From the NCBI RefSeq assembly GCF_026341125.1, contig NZ_JAPEOR010000003.1, positions 124,001 through 188,000 of the forward strand: a DNA stretch of 64,000 nucleotides, in the 5' to 3' direction. Both the position numbers and the translations under genes were made by a program. This stretch comes from Streptomyces sp. NBC_01142. Lineage in GTDB: Bacteria > Actinomycetota > Actinomycetes > Streptomycetales > Streptomycetaceae. How positions within the stretch are numbered: position 1 is the first letter of the stretch; each line of letters starts with the position of its first letter. A model generated the notes under the pieces. The model saw only the letters and a list, made by a program, of their open reading frames with translations. It had not been told where the DNA came from and made no database searches. Below are positions 1-9,028 of the stretch, in pieces.

Positions 1-413
1 ACCAGCACCGGCGCGCCCAGCAGCACGGCGACATCGGCGAGCGTCGCCCCCGCGTCGTCGAACCGCACGAGCAGCCCACCCGCGCCCTCGACCAGCACGA
101 GGTCGTGAGAGGCGGTCAGCTTCTCGACCGCGTCGGCCACCTGCCGGGGCCGCACCGGGTCCATCCCGGCCCGCTGCGCAGCGGTCGCGGGTGACAACGG
201 CTCGGGAAACCGGGCGAGTTCCACCCCGGTGACCGCCCCCGCCAACCGGGCGACCTCGTCCACGTCCCCCGGCTCCCGGGGAGCAACCCCGGTCTGCGCG
301 GGTTTCACGACGGCGACGGACTGCCCCTTCGCCCGAAATGCCGAGGCGACGGCGGCGGTGACGACGGTCTTCCCGATCTCGGTCCCGGTCCCGCTGACGA
401 TGATCACTGCCAT
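1..413 (-). CDS. bioD: Dethiobiotin synthetase, partial (3' end beyond window)
   Basis: ATP-dependent closure of the ureido ring of dethiobiotin from diaminopelargonic acid and CO2, the penultimate step of biotin synthesis. The visible ~137 residues open with MAVIIVSGTGTEIGKT, the BioD P-loop, followed by a KPAQTG motif and a VEGAGGLLVRF motif, all typical of the family. The start is the ATG at 413. The C-terminal part, roughly 40% of a usual ~230-residue BioD, lies outside the window. It is the last visible gene of the leftward bioB-bioA-bioD run, about 100 nt after bioA. Confidence 0.93.
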   Translation of the reverse strand, partial: MAVIIVSGTGTEIGKTVVTAAVASAFRAKGQSVAVVKPAQTGVAPREPGDVDEVARLAGAVTGVELARFPEPLSPATAAQRAGMDPVRPRQVADAVEKLTASHDLVLVEGAGGLLVRFDDAGATLADVAVLLGAPVL

Positions 414-447
414 GGCTGTTCACTGCCCTTTCTGCTTACGTGCGGCT

Positions 448-475
448 GCGCGGCTGCGTGGCCGTGCAGCCGCGC
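448..475 (-). terminator. Hairpin in the bioA-bioD intercistronic gap
   Basis: A perfect 10-bp inverted repeat (448-457 with 466-475, 8-nt loop) lies between the bioA stop and the bioD start. There is no T-run, so it may be an attenuator, an RNA-stability hairpin or a partial terminator that lowers bioD expression. Confidence 0.4.
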
Positions 476-517
476 CCGCGGCGCGAAGCGGACGCGCCCG
501 TGTTGGAGGTGTGCCCC

Positions 518-1813
518 TCAGCCCGCAGCCGCCGCCGCGCACACCGCACGGCACACCCGCGCCACATCCTCCTCGTTCGTCACATACGGCGGCATCACGT
601 ACACGAGGTCGCGGAACGGCCGCAGCCACACACCCTCCCGCACCGCCGCCTCCGTCGCCGCCGCCATGTCCACCTGGTGGTCCAGCTGTACGACGCCGAT
701 CGCTCCCAGCACCCGTACGTCCTTCACTCCCGGCAGACTCTCCGCACCCGCGAGCCCCTCCCGCAGACCCGTCTCGAGCCGTTTGACCTCTTGCTTCCAG
801 TCCTGGCCGAGCAGCAGATCGAGGGAGGCGCATGCCACCGCCGAGGCCAGCGGATTGCCCATGAACGTCGGACCGTGCGCCAGCACCGGGACCTCGCCGC
901 GCGAGATGCCCTCCGCGACCCGCGAGGTGCACAGCGTCGCGGCCATCGAGAGATAGCCGCCGGTCATCGCCTTGCCCACGCACATCACATCCGGCGAGAC
1001 GCCGGCGTGCTCCGCCGCGAACAGTGCGCCCGTACGCCCGAACCCCGTGGCGATCTCGTCGAAGATCAGCAGCACCCCGTGCTCGTCGCAGGCCTCGCGC
1101 AGCACCCGCAGATACGCGGGGGAGTGGAACCGCATCCCGCCCGCGCCCTGCACCACCGGCTCCACGATCACCGCGGCCAGTTCGTCCGCGTGCCGCGCGA
1201 CAAGATCGCGAAGGCCCGCCGCGTACGACTCCTCGAACTCGGCCGGCGGCGCCTCCGCGAAGATCTGGCGCGGCAGCGCTCCCGACCACAGCCCGTGCAT
1301 CCCGCCCTCGGGGTCGCACACGGACATCGGCTGCCAGGTGTCCCCGTGGTAGCCGCCGCGCCAGGTCAGCAGCCGCTGCTTGGCCGGGCGGCCCACCGAG
1401 CGCCAGTGCTGCAGGCACATCTTCACCGCGACCTCGACGGACACCGAGCCCGAGTCGGTGAGGAAGACATGCTGCAGTGGTTCCGGCGTGATCTCGACCA
1501 GCCGGGTGGCGAGGCGCACGGCGGGCTCATGGGTGAGCCCGCCGAACATCACATGGCTCATCCGCCCGAGCTGGCTGTGTACCGCCGCATTGAGGACCGG
1601 GTGGTTGTGGCCGTGGATGACGGACCACCACGACGACATGCCGTCGATCAACTCGCGCCGGCCGTGGACGGGTTCGGCGAGCCGCAGCCGTACACCGGAC
1701 GCGGACTCCACAACCAGCGGGTCCGTACGGCCCGGCATGGGGCTGTACGGGTGCCAGACGTGGGCCCGGTCCAGGGCGAGCAGCTCGGCGGAGGTGTACG
1801 CGGGCTCAGGCAT
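518..1813 (-). CDS. bioA: Adenosylmethionine-8-amino-7-oxononanoate aminotransferase
   Basis: PLP class-III aminotransferase that converts KAPA to diaminopelargonic acid with SAM as amino donor. The 431-residue product has the BioA opening HVWHPYSPM (about residue 18), the [13 protein letters not shown] segment (61-72), the [12 protein letters not shown] motif near 251-262 and the PLP lysine in VGKAMTGG (K281). The frame stays open upstream, but the ATG at 1813 gives the usual N-terminus and overlaps the bioB stop by 8 nt, implying translational coupling. Middle gene of the leftward biotin operon. Confidence 0.95.
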   Translation of the reverse strand: MPEPAYTSAELLALDRAHVWHPYSPMPGRTDPLVVESASGVRLRLAEPVHGRRELIDGMSSWWSVIHGHNHPVLNAAVHSQLGRMSHVMFGGLTHEPAVRLATRLVEITPEPLQHVFLTDSGSVSVEVAVKMCLQHWRSVGRPAKQRLLTWRGGYHGDTWQPMSVCDPEGGMHGLWSGALPRQIFAEAPPAEFEESYAAGLRDLVARHADELAAVIVEPVVQGAGGMRFHSPAYLRVLREACDEHGVLLIFDEIATGFGRTGALFAAEHAGVSPDVMCVGKAMTGGYLSMAATLCTSRVAEGISRGEVPVLAHGPTFMGNPLASAVACASLDLLLGQDWKQEVKRLETGLREGLAGAESLPGVKDVRVLGAIGVVQLDHQVDMAAATEAAVREGVWLRPFRDLVYVMPPYVTNEEDVARVCRAVCAAAAAG

Positions 1814-3020
1814 TGGGCGCGAGATCCGTGCCTGCACCACGACGGCGTACGGCGACCAGGTCCGTACGGGCCGCCGGAGCTCCGGCGACGGGTGTTTTCC
1901 GGGCAACGTCGTCGACGGCCTCGTCGGCTGGGACGGCGGCTTCCTCGCCGTCACCGCACGGCGCGCACCCGCCGGAGTGCGAACCGCAGCCGCCCCCGGC
2001 CGCTGCCGCCGCGTCCGCGCGGTGCTCCGGCAGCGTCGTCGTGTCCGTGCCCTCCACCTCGAAGCCGGCGTCCGTGATCATGTCCAGGTCCGCCTGCCCC
2101 GCCTGGCCCTCACTGGTGAGGTAGTCACCGAGGAAGATCGAGTTGACCAGGTTCAGGGCGAGCGGCTGCATCGAGCGCAGGTGCACTTCGCGGCCGCCCG
2201 CGAGCCGTACCTCCACGTCCGGGCAGACGAACCGCACCATCGCCAGAATCCGCAGGCAGCGCTGCGGGGAGAGGTTCCACTCCTTGGCCAGCGGCGTGCC
2301 CTCGAAGGGGATGAGGAAGTTCACCGGCACCGAGTCGGGGTCGAGCTCGCGCAGCGAGTAGACGACGTCGACGAGGTCCTCGTCGCTCTCGCCCATGCCC
2401 GCGATCAGCCCGGAGCACGCCGACAGGCCCGCGGCCTGCGCCTGGTGCACCGTGTCCACCCGGTCGGCATAGGTGTGCGTAGTCGTGATGTCCCCATACG
2501 TCCCTTCGGACGTGTTGAGGTTGTGGTTGTACGCGTCGGCGCCCGCGGCCCTCAGTCGCTCTGCCTGTCCGTTCGAGAGCAGCCCGAGGCACGCGCAGAC
2601 CTCGACGCCCTCGTTCTGCTCCTTGATCGCCTCGATCGTCTTCGAGACGCGGTCGACGTCTCGGTCCGTCGGTCCGCGGCCGCTCGCGACCAGGCAGACC
2701 CGCTTCGCGCCGCCCGCCACACCCGCGGCGGCGGCCTGCGAGGCCTCGTCGGGCTTCAGCCACGTGTACTTGAGGATCTCGGCCTTCGAGCCGAGCCGCT
2801 GGGAGCAGTACGAGCAGTCTTCGGGGCACAGCCCGGACTTCAGGTTGACGAGATAGTTGAGCTTCACCCGCCGTCCGAACCACTGGCGGCGTACCTTGCC
2901 GGCCGCGGCCACCACTTCGAGCAGGTCGTCGTCGGAGGTCGCCAGTACGGCGAGCGCTTCTTCACGGGTCGGCAGCTCCCGCCGCAACCCCTTCTCCACC
3001 AGCGTGTTCAGCAGGTCCAT
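1806..3020 (-). CDS. bioB: Biotin synthase (radical SAM)
   Basis: Radical-SAM enzyme that inserts sulfur into dethiobiotin. The 404-residue product carries the CxxxCxxC cluster motif at C65, C69 and C72 ([13 protein letters not shown]), followed by the usual BioB body. It is longer than the common ~350 residues: after about residue 325 there is a Gly/Cys/Ala-rich tail with several extra cysteines (around GGCAPCGDG). First gene of the leftward bioBAD operon, facing bioF across a 145-bp intergenic region that must hold both promoters. Confidence 0.95.
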   Translation of the reverse strand: MDLLNTLVEKGLRRELPTREEALAVLATSDDDLLEVVAAAGKVRRQWFGRRVKLNYLVNLKSGLCPEDCSYCSQRLGSKAEILKYTWLKPDEASQAAAAGVAGGAKRVCLVASGRGPTDRDVDRVSKTIEAIKEQNEGVEVCACLGLLSNGQAERLRAAGADAYNHNLNTSEGTYGDITTTHTYADRVDTVHQAQAAGLSACSGLIAGMGESDEDLVDVVYSLRELDPDSVPVNFLIPFEGTPLAKEWNLSPQRCLRILAMVRFVCPDVEVRLAGGREVHLRSMQPLALNLVNSIFLGDYLTSEGQAGQADLDMITDAGFEVEGTDTTTLPEHRADAAAAAGGGCGSHSGGCAPCGDGEEAAVPADEAVDDVARKTPVAGAPAARTDLVAVRRRGAGTDLAPNA

Positions 3021-3165
3021 GGCTCAGATCCTGACGTACGGCACACGTCGGGGCCAAGGAGGAACCCCACAACAGAGCATCTTTGAGGTGTGTGCATGAC
3101 CACATCCGTTCCTCGAGCGCGCCCGGTTAGGGTCTGTGCGCTGCCTACAAAAGGACCGGACCACC
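3021..3165. promoter_or_regulatory. Divergent bioB/bioF promoter region
   Basis: This 145-bp gap separates the outward-facing bioB and bioF starts. An AAAGGA-type ribosome binding site precedes bioF. No convincing biotin-repressor palindrome was found by eye, so the regulatory mode cannot be stated. Confidence 0.5.
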
Positions 3166-4311
3166 ATGCCCCAGGATCCTTTCGACTGGATCGACGACGA
3201 GTCGCGCCGCCGTGAGCGCGCGGGCCTCGTCCGTACGCTCCGGCCGCGCGCCGCCGACTCCGAACTGCTGGATCTTGCCAGCAACGACTATCTGGGCCTC
3301 ACCCGCCGCCCGGAGATCACCGAGGCGGCGGCAGGGGCGGCCCGCCGCTGGGGAGCGGGGGCCACCGGGTCCCGGCTGGTCACGGGCACCACTGCGCTCC
3401 ACGCCGAGCTCGAGCGCGAACTGGCCGCCTTCTGCGGATTCGAGGCGGCCCTGGTGCTGTCCTCGGGCTATGCCGCGAACCTCGCCGCCGTGACGGCGCT
3501 GAGCGGCCGCGGCTCGCTGATCGTCTCCGACGCGGGCAACCACGCCTCGATCGTCGACGGCTGCCGGCTGTCCCGAGCGGAGACCGCGATCGTCCCGCAC
3601 ACGGATGTCGACGCCGTACGCAAGACGCTCGACGCGCACCCCGGGCGGCGCGCCCTCATGGTCACCGACTCGGTCTTCTCGGTGGACGGCGATGCCGCGC
3701 CGCTGCCCGGCCTGGCGGATGCCTGCCGGGAGTACGGTGCCGCTCTGCTCGTCGACGACGCGCACGGTCTCGGGGTACTCGGCGCAGGCGGCCGCGGAGC
3801 ACTCGACGCCGCGGGAATCGCCGGTCACGGCGGTGTCGTCGCCACGCTCACCCTGTCCAAGTCCCTGGGCAGCCAGGGCGGCGCCGTCCTCGGCCCCGCC
3901 CGGGTCATCGACCACCTGATCAACACCGCCCGTACGTTCATCTTCGACACGGGTCTCGCACCCGCCGCGGCCGGGGCGGCTCTGGCGAGCCTGCGGCTGC
4001 TGGGCCGGGAACCCGGGCTGGCCGGGCGGGCGCGCACGGTCGCCGCGACCCTGCACCGCCGGCTGACCGATGCCGGTCTGACTGCCGCGCGTCCCGATGC
4101 GGCCGTCGTCTCCGTGCAGGCGCCGTCACCGGAAGCCGCCCTGCGCTGGGCCGCCGACTGCCGTACCGCCGGGCTCGTCGTGGGCTGTTTCCGTCCGCCG
4201 TCCGTGCCGGACGGCATCTCCCGGATCAGGCTCACGGCCCGGGCGGATCTGACGGAGCAGCAGGTCGAGACGGCGATTGCCACCATCACCGGTGCCGCGC
4301 CGGTCAGTTGA
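3166..4311 (+). CDS. bioF: 8-amino-7-oxononanoate synthase
   Basis: PLP enzyme condensing pimeloyl-ACP/CoA with L-alanine to KAPA, the first committed step of biotin synthesis. The 381-residue product shows LASNDYLGL (38-46), the GSRLVTGT segment (69-76), HASIVDG (126-132), VDDAHGLGV (197-205) and the PLP lysine in LSKSLGSQGG (K232). A GTG at 3136 would add ten residues, but the ATG at 3166 matches the family start and has AAAGGA upstream. It ends 8 nt inside the convergent DUF397 gene. Confidence 0.93.
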   Translation: MPQDPFDWIDDESRRRERAGLVRTLRPRAADSELLDLASNDYLGLTRRPEITEAAAGAARRWGAGATGSRLVTGTTALHAELERELAAFCGFEAALVLSSGYAANLAAVTALSGRGSLIVSDAGNHASIVDGCRLSRAETAIVPHTDVDAVRKTLDAHPGRRALMVTDSVFSVDGDAAPLPGLADACREYGAALLVDDAHGLGVLGAGGRGALDAAGIAGHGGVVATLTLSKSLGSQGGAVLGPARVIDHLINTARTFIFDTGLAPAAAGAALASLRLLGREPGLAGRARTVAATLHRRLTDAGLTAARPDAAVVSVQAPSPEAALRWAADCRTAGLVVGCFRPPSVPDGISRIRLTARADLTEQQVETAIATITGAAPVS

Positions 4312-4519
4312 CCCTCTCCTCGTGGTCCTCGTGGAGCGCTGTCAGGAAACGGGTCCAGGCCTGCGGTGAGAAGCGCAGAGCCTGTCGCGCGATGCTCTTG
4401 GAGTCGCGGACCGCGAGTGAGTCGTCGGGCAGCCGGGCGGCCTCGACGCAGTTGTTCATCCCTGTGCTGCGGCTGCTGCGCCGCCACCGTAAGCCGTGCT
4501 GTGCGAGGCGGTCGGACAT
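4304..4519 (-). CDS. DUF397 domain protein
   Basis: A 71-residue protein with the DUF397 pattern: LRWRRSSRS near the N-terminus, NNCVEAA around 22-28, and VRDSK followed by a Phe-Trp-rich C-terminus. Such small proteins are encoded next to XRE/DUF5753 regulators throughout Streptomyces (BldB/WhiJ-like gene sets) and are thought to work with them in developmental or metabolic control. It lies 14 nt downstream of such a gene. Its exact function is unknown. Confidence 0.85.
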   Translation of the reverse strand: MSDRLAQHGLRWRRSSRSTGMNNCVEAARLPDDSLAVRDSKSIARQALRFSPQAWTRFLTALHEDHEERVN

Positions 4520-4533
4520 GGGGGGTGCCTCCC

Positions 4534-5391
4534 TTATGCGCCGTCACTGATCCGGGCGATGAGGTCCAATGTGTCCTCGGGCGAGAGGGCCCGCGCCTGC
4601 ATCGTGTGGAACGCGGCGCAGTACACCTCGAGGTCTTCTTTCCGCTCGAGATAGAGGCTACTCGTCAAGTGGTCGAGAACAACCACGTCCAGATCAGTAG
4701 TGTTCGGAAAGGAGAAAATAACGAAAGGCCCCGTGAGGCCGACGTAGCCTCCGACCGAGAACGGCAGTACCTGAAGCCGCACATGGGGCATTTGGGCCAT
4801 CTCGGCTAATCTCCGCAATTGCTCCCGCATCACCCGGACGCCGCCCACCTCGCGCCGCAGCACCGCCTCGTCGACGACCGCGCTCAGGGTCAGCGGCGCA
4901 TGCGTGCGCAGCACCGCCTGGCGGGCGAGCCGTACCTCCACCAGAGCGTCCACCGTCGCCGCCGGCAGCTGCTCCAGCACCGCGCCCGTCACCGCCCGCG
5001 CGTAGTCGGGCGTCTGCAGCAGCCCCGGCACCACCGAGGTCTCCAGAGTGCGTGCCGTGCACGCCTGGGCCTCCAGACTGATGAAGTCCCTGTACTCCGA
5101 GGGGATCAGTCCGCGGTACGCATGCCACCAGCCCCGTCCGGGACCGTCGGCCGCCCCCGTCAGCATCTCCAGCAGCACGCGCAGTTGGGGATCGGCGACC
5201 TGGTACGCATCCAGCAGCAGGGTCACATCGGCGGCCTTGGCCCCACTGATGCCCGTCTCTATCCGGCTGACCTTCGACTGGTGCCAGCCGGCGAGCCGCG
5301 CGGCATCCCGGCTGGTGAGGCCCGCAGTCAGCCGCAACTGCCGCAGCTCCTCGCCGAGCTTGCGGCGTCGCACCGCCGGACCGTGCCGCAT
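4534..5391 (-). CDS. XRE helix-turn-helix / DUF5753 regulator
   Basis: A 285-residue DNA-binding protein. Residues ~10-65 form an XRE HTH (LRQLRLTAGLTSRDAARLAG, then HQSKVSRIETG). Residues ~95-275 form a DUF5753 domain, with the landmarks SLEAQA, VVPGLLQTPDYARAV and the late SSLYLE-type segment. This is the WhiJ-like family that pairs with DUF397 partners. With the ATPase-domain gene on the other side it makes the common Streptomyces three-gene regulatory set. The target is unknown. Confidence 0.9.
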   Translation of the reverse strand: MRHGPAVRRRKLGEELRQLRLTAGLTSRDAARLAGWHQSKVSRIETGISGAKAADVTLLLDAYQVADPQLRVLLEMLTGAADGPGRGWWHAYRGLIPSEYRDFISLEAQACTARTLETSVVPGLLQTPDYARAVTGAVLEQLPAATVDALVEVRLARQAVLRTHAPLTLSAVVDEAVLRREVGGVRVMREQLRRLAEMAQMPHVRLQVLPFSVGGYVGLTGPFVIFSFPNTTDLDVVVLDHLTSSLYLERKEDLEVYCAAFHTMQARALSPEDTLDLIARISDGA

Positions 5392-5635
5392 TTCCCCTCC
5401 TCGCCGCCCTTCCGTCGCGTGATCAAGCTATGACGAAACTGGGAGTCTCGCCCAAATGCGGTCTCGTGTAGCCGAGTTCACCGCTTTGAGCGACAGATAT
5501 ATGCATATCTTGGTGGATCGCCGTCCTTGGCGGCACGATCAGTGGCACTCTGGCGCGAAGCACAATCCGTGGCCGTCCTCGCATGTCATCCGCTACGAGT
5601 CGGAGCCCGGCCCCGGTGGGAGAGGCAGCGTCGCC

Positions 5636-6067
5636 ATGGCAGACCATCAGGAAGCATCCGTCACTCTGCCGAGCGATCCAGCCTCGGTCGCCGAGGCCCG
5701 CAGATACGCCACACACATCGTGTCCGCATGGGGACTGTCCCTCGAGACGGAGGCTGCCGACACGGTGCGGCTGATCGTTTCGGAACTCGCCACCAATGCC
5801 GTCCAGCACACCTTCGGCCAGTCGCCCACCTTCACCGTGGATCTCCGGCTCGACCGGGACGAGCAGCTGTGCATCGGCGTCACCGACAGCCACCCCCGCT
5901 GGCCGCAGCGGCTACCCGCGGCCGTCCGTCAGGACAACGGACGCGGCATGGTCATCATCCGCAGCCTGATGGCGGAGTGCGGCGGCCGGCTCTCGGTCAC
6001 ACCCACCCCCGAGGGCGGCAAGACCGTCTGGATCGCGCTGCCCTGGACCGCGCCGGTACGGAAGTGA
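5636..6067 (+). CDS. RsbW-like ATP-binding (HATPase) regulatory protein
   Basis: A 143-residue single-domain GHKL ATPase of the anti-sigma/serine-kinase type. N-box SELATNAVQH (about 46-55), a VTDSHPRWP segment, and G-box residues NGRGMVIIRSL. The frame opens as far back as 5456, but the ATG at 5636 has GGGAGAGG about 10 nt upstream and gives the usual length. It faces away from the XRE/DUF397 pair, which suggests a functional set. Partner anti-anti-sigma or sigma factors are not in the window. Confidence 0.82.
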   Translation: MADHQEASVTLPSDPASVAEARRYATHIVSAWGLSLETEAADTVRLIVSELATNAVQHTFGQSPTFTVDLRLDRDEQLCIGVTDSHPRWPQRLPAAVRQDNGRGMVIIRSLMAECGGRLSVTPTPEGGKTVWIALPWTAPVRK

Positions 6068-6187
6068 GCCACCGCCCCGCCCGCCACCCCGCCCTTGCGT
6101 CTGCTCCCGACGGGCCGCCGCCCCCGTCCGGTCACCCTGCTCCCGTATGACACCCCGCGAGGCCCGCCACCTACCCCCGCCCTTGCG

Positions 6188-6255
6188 CCCGCTCCGGCTG
6201 GTGCCCGCTCCGGCTGGTGCCCGCTCCGGTCCGGTCGGCGCTCCGGTCCGGTCGG
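6188..6255. repeat. Short tandem repeats in intergenic DNA
   Basis: Two exact 16-bp copies (6188-6203, 6204-6219) are followed by two exact 17-bp copies of a related sequence (6222-6238, 6239-6255). All share a GCTCCGG core. They lie between the ATPase gene and the LysR stop; no coding role is visible. Confidence 0.75.
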
Positions 6256-6264
6256 CGCTTCGGT

Positions 6265-7179
6265 CTAGGCGGTTGCGACGCGGCCGAACGCGCCACGCAG
6301 CAGCGCTCGCAGGGATTCGGCCGCGGGACTCGACTCCTCACCCCGGTGCGCCACCGAGATCGTCCGCCGGAAGGCAGCCGGCTCCAACTGCCGTACGCCG
6401 AGCGGTGTCGCGGCCATCGCGGCGACCATCTCCGGCACCACCGCCACCCCGAGCCCCGCGCTGACCAGCGCGCACACCAGTGCATAGCCCGGTGACTCGC
6501 ACACCACGGCAGGGGTCGCCCCGGCCCGCGCCAGCGCCCCCTCCACCCCCTTGCGCGGCGGATGCGACGGCGCGCTGCTGATCAGCGGCTGCCCGGCCAG
6601 CTCCGCCACCGGCAGTCTCCCCGAGCCGCCCGCCAGCGCATGGCCTGGCGCTGTCACCAGCACGAGCTCCTCCACCAGCAGTGCCTCCAGGACCACCCCG
6701 GCGGGCGGCGGCGCCGCCTCGGCCGGTTCGTACGCATGCGTGAGCGCCAGGTCCACCTCGCCTGCCGCCACCGCCAGGACCCCGCCGGGCGGCTCGTACT
6801 CGGCGACCGCCAGCTCCACATCGGGGTGCGCGCGGCGGAACGCGCTGAGCACCGGCGGCAGCAGATGAATGCCGACCGTGGTGAAGGTGCCCACCCGAAG
6901 CCGTCCGCCGGACAGGCCCGCCAGCCGCGCGAGCTCGTGCCGTGCCCGGTCCATCTCGTCCAGCACCCGGCGGGCCCGTGCAGCCAGCAGCTCGCCCGCC
7001 GCCGTCAGCCGCGCCCCACGGTGGTGCCGCACCAGCAGGGTGGCCCCCGCCTCCCGCTCCAGCTTGGCCAGTTGCTGGGAGAGCGCGGGCGCCGTGTAGC
7101 CCAGACGAGCCGCGGCGCGGGTGATGGAACCTGCCTCGGCGACCGCCACCAGCGCCGCCAGCCGTGTCGGGTCGTACAT
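6265..7179 (-). CDS. LysR-family transcriptional regulator
   Basis: A 304-residue LTTR. The N-terminal winged HTH (residues 1-60) contains AEAGSITRAAARLGYTAPALSQQLAKLE. The effector-binding domain spans about 90-295 and includes RLRVGTF. It is transcribed away from the LysE-type exporter across an 82-bp gap with a candidate operator, so it probably controls that exporter. The ligand is likely the exported amino acid or an analogue, which the sequence does not reveal. Confidence 0.92.
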   Translation of the reverse strand: MYDPTRLAALVAVAEAGSITRAAARLGYTAPALSQQLAKLEREAGATLLVRHHRGARLTAAGELLAARARRVLDEMDRARHELARLAGLSGGRLRVGTFTTVGIHLLPPVLSAFRRAHPDVELAVAEYEPPGGVLAVAAGEVDLALTHAYEPAEAAPPPAGVVLEALLVEELVLVTAPGHALAGGSGRLPVAELAGQPLISSAPSHPPRKGVEGALARAGATPAVVCESPGYALVCALVSAGLGVAVVPEMVAAMAATPLGVRQLEPAAFRRTISVAHRGEESSPAAESLRALLRGAFGRVATA

Positions 7180-7186
7180 GCCACCC

Positions 7187-7203
7187 CTTAAGCATCGCTT
7201 TAG
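7187..7203. promoter_or_regulatory. Candidate LysR operator
   Basis: CTTAAGC-ATC-GCTTTAG is an imperfect inverted repeat (6 of 7 positions) just upstream of the lysR start, in the gap shared with lysE. Its position and dyad shape fit a T-N11-A-type LTTR box. It is inferred only from position and symmetry. Confidence 0.45.
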
Positions 7204-7261
7204 GCAGACCCAGAAGATTGCAAGTACATGTTAAAGGCTGCCACGGTCCAGGCTGGCTGCC

Positions 7262-7951
7262 ATGGATGCACAACTGGCCGCCTTTCTCGGCGTCGCCGCA
7301 GGCATGATCGCCATGCCGGGCGCGGATTTCACCGTCGTCGTACGCAACGCACTCGCCTCCCGGCGCGCGGGCGTGGCCTGCGCGGTCGGCGTCGCCGGGG
7401 GACTGCTGGTGCACACCGCACTCGCGGTCGCCGGACTCGCCGCCGTACTGGTCGCCGTGCCGGTGCTGTTCCGTACGCTGCAGATCCTGGGCGGGGTCTA
7501 TGTGCTCTATCTCGGCCTACGGGCCGTGCGTGCCGCGTTGCGTCGGCCGCTCGCGGTGCGCGGTGCCGGGCAGGTCGCAGGGACAGACACCGCGACGGAC
7601 GCAGGGACGGACGCCGGGCGGGAGGTCGGGGGGCAGCCGGCCGGCGGCGTGGGACGCAGTCTGCGGCAGGGTTTTCTCACCAACGTGCTCAATCCGAAGG
7701 CGCCGGTGCTCTTCCTCAGTCTGCTCCCGCAGTTCGTGCCGGACGGGGTGCCGGTGCTGTCGCGCACCCTGCTGCTCGCCACGATCGTCGTCGTCATGGC
7801 GCTGATCTGGTTCCCCGCGGTGGCACTGCTGGTCGACCGGCTGGGGAAGTGGCTGCGCCGGCCCCGTACGACGCGTGCAGTGGAAGGAGTCACCGGCGGT
7901 GCCCTCACGGCGCTGGGCGTGACCCTGCTGGCCGAGCCGCTGGCGCACTGA
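7262..7951 (+). CDS. LysE/RhtB-family amino-acid exporter
   Basis: A 229-residue inner-membrane protein with about six hydrophobic segments. It has the LysE-type opening GVAAGMIAMPGADF, the ILGGVYVLYLGLRAVR motif (~80-95) and GFLTNVLNPKAPVLFL (~138-153). Family members export basic or neutral amino acids by proton antiport. An Ala/Gly/Thr/Asp-rich loop (about 108-130) looks longer than usual. It is paired with the divergent LysR gene. Confidence 0.88.
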   Translation: MDAQLAAFLGVAAGMIAMPGADFTVVVRNALASRRAGVACAVGVAGGLLVHTALAVAGLAAVLVAVPVLFRTLQILGGVYVLYLGLRAVRAALRRPLAVRGAGQVAGTDTATDAGTDAGREVGGQPAGGVGRSLRQGFLTNVLNPKAPVLFLSLLPQFVPDGVPVLSRTLLLATIVVVMALIWFPAVALLVDRLGKWLRRPRTTRAVEGVTGGALTALGVTLLAEPLAH

Positions 7952-8002
7952 CGTCACCCCGCGAACGCATCCCGCGACAGGCAGGGGCGCACCGCACGAC
8001 CC

Positions 8003-8031
8003 GGTGCGCCGGCCGGGCTGACCGGCGCACC
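8003..8031. terminator. Bidirectional hairpin between lysE and the NlpC/P60 gene
   Basis: A perfect 10-bp inverted repeat (8003-8012 with 8022-8031, 9-nt loop) lies between two convergent genes. It is strongly GC-rich with no T-run, the common Streptomyces terminator type. Confidence 0.65.
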
Positions 8032-8046
8032 CGTGTCCCGCGACGG

Positions 8047-8523
8047 TCAGCCCACCCGGCCGTACCAGACGCTCCTCGTCCAGATCTTTTCCAGCTTCAC
8101 CCAGGAGCCGGACTTGGGGGAGTGCCAGATCTTGCCGCCGCCGGCGTAGATCCCCACGTGGTAGACGCTGCCACCGGAGTGGAAGAAGACCAGATCCCCC
8201 TGTTTCCGGCCGCCGGCCGAGACCCGGCGGGTCTTGTTGTACTGCTGCTGGGCCGTTCGGGGCAGCTTCTTGCCTGCCTTCTTGTACGAGTAGAGCGTCA
8301 GCCCGGAGCAGTCGAACCGGGATGGGCCCGTGGCGCCGTATCCGTACGGCGATCCCTTCTTCGAGGCGGCCACCAGCAGTGCCTTGCTCGCGTGGGTCGT
8401 CGCCGCGTGTGCCTCGGAGGCGGCTCCGGGCGCCAGCATGGAGGCGCCGAACGCGGCAACGGTCAGGGCCGATACGGCGCCCGCCCGGGAGACCAGAGAG
8501 GGGACATGAATCTGCGCAGTCAT
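8047..8523 (-). CDS. Secreted NlpC/P60 cell-wall endopeptidase
   Basis: A 158-residue secreted peptidoglycan hydrolase cleaving stem peptides. The ATG at 8523 gives a signal peptide (hydrophobic stretch near 13-33, Ala-rich cleavage region ASEAHA). The NlpC/P60 domain has the catalytic Cys in FDCSGL, the His in VYHVGIY and a third polar residue in the IWHSP segment. No LysM or SH3 wall-binding domain is present, so it is a minimal single-domain form. The frame is open upstream, but that part is the riboswitch leader. Confidence 0.9.
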   Translation of the reverse strand: MTAQIHVPSLVSRAGAVSALTVAAFGASMLAPGAASEAHAATTHASKALLVAASKKGSPYGYGATGPSRFDCSGLTLYSYKKAGKKLPRTAQQQYNKTRRVSAGGRKQGDLVFFHSGGSVYHVGIYAGGGKIWHSPKSGSWVKLEKIWTRSVWYGRVG

Positions 8524-8530
8524 GCGCAAC

Positions 8531-8681
8531 CCTTCGTCAGCCGCCTCTGAAGGATGACCTGTCGGGTTCGGACGGACGAAGATGCCCGGCCGCGGATGCG
8601 GCTTCACCCCGAGGGACGGCCAGACTTTCCGGCCACCCCGACGTGCTTGGGTCCTCCACTCCTGCCGATGCACTTCTGTCG
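8531..8681 (-). ncRNA. c-di-AMP (ydaO/yuaA-type) riboswitch
   Basis: The leader directly upstream of the NlpC/P60 start carries the conserved blocks of the actinobacterial ydaO aptamer, in order on the minus strand: a GGAGGACCCAAGC block, a CCUCGGGGUGAAGCCGC block, an AUCUUCGUCCGUCC block, GAACCCGACAGGUCAUCC, and the closing GCGGCUGACGAAGG just before the start. In Streptomyces this class sits in front of wall hydrolases such as rpfA and NlpC/P60 genes and turns expression down when c-di-AMP is high. Boundaries are approximate. Confidence 0.85.
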
Positions 8682-9028
8682 ACCAGACATCCGGGGCGGC
8701 GGCAGGACTCGGCGTCCGCCCGGACCGCCCCGCCGAGGTGGCGGGGGCTTGTCGTCTCAGGGATCTTGACCCACACCGGGCCGGATTTCCGAGCGAAACG
8801 TCGGTTTGTGAGGCTGATCACGACTGACCTGTTCGGGTGGACAGGGTGCATTTGGAGTACGGTCCGCGACACCCGAGGACCGCCGCACCAGCAGCGGAAC
8901 AGCACATTCCGTCAGATCGGTAGTCATGGTGTGCAACTTTTGCGGTACCTGCGGCAGCGGCAGTGGCTCCACCGAATGGGGTAGCTCTCCTGGTACCCGT
9001 ATGGCGGTTGACGGGAGCAGATGGTGCG
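8682..9028. other. Intergenic region upstream of the riboswitch
   Basis: About 350 bp without a supported gene. It must hold the promoter of the NlpC/P60 transcript (leftward) and the 3' end of the clpP transcript. No clear hairpin terminator or recognisable promoter hexamers were found. Confidence 0.5.
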
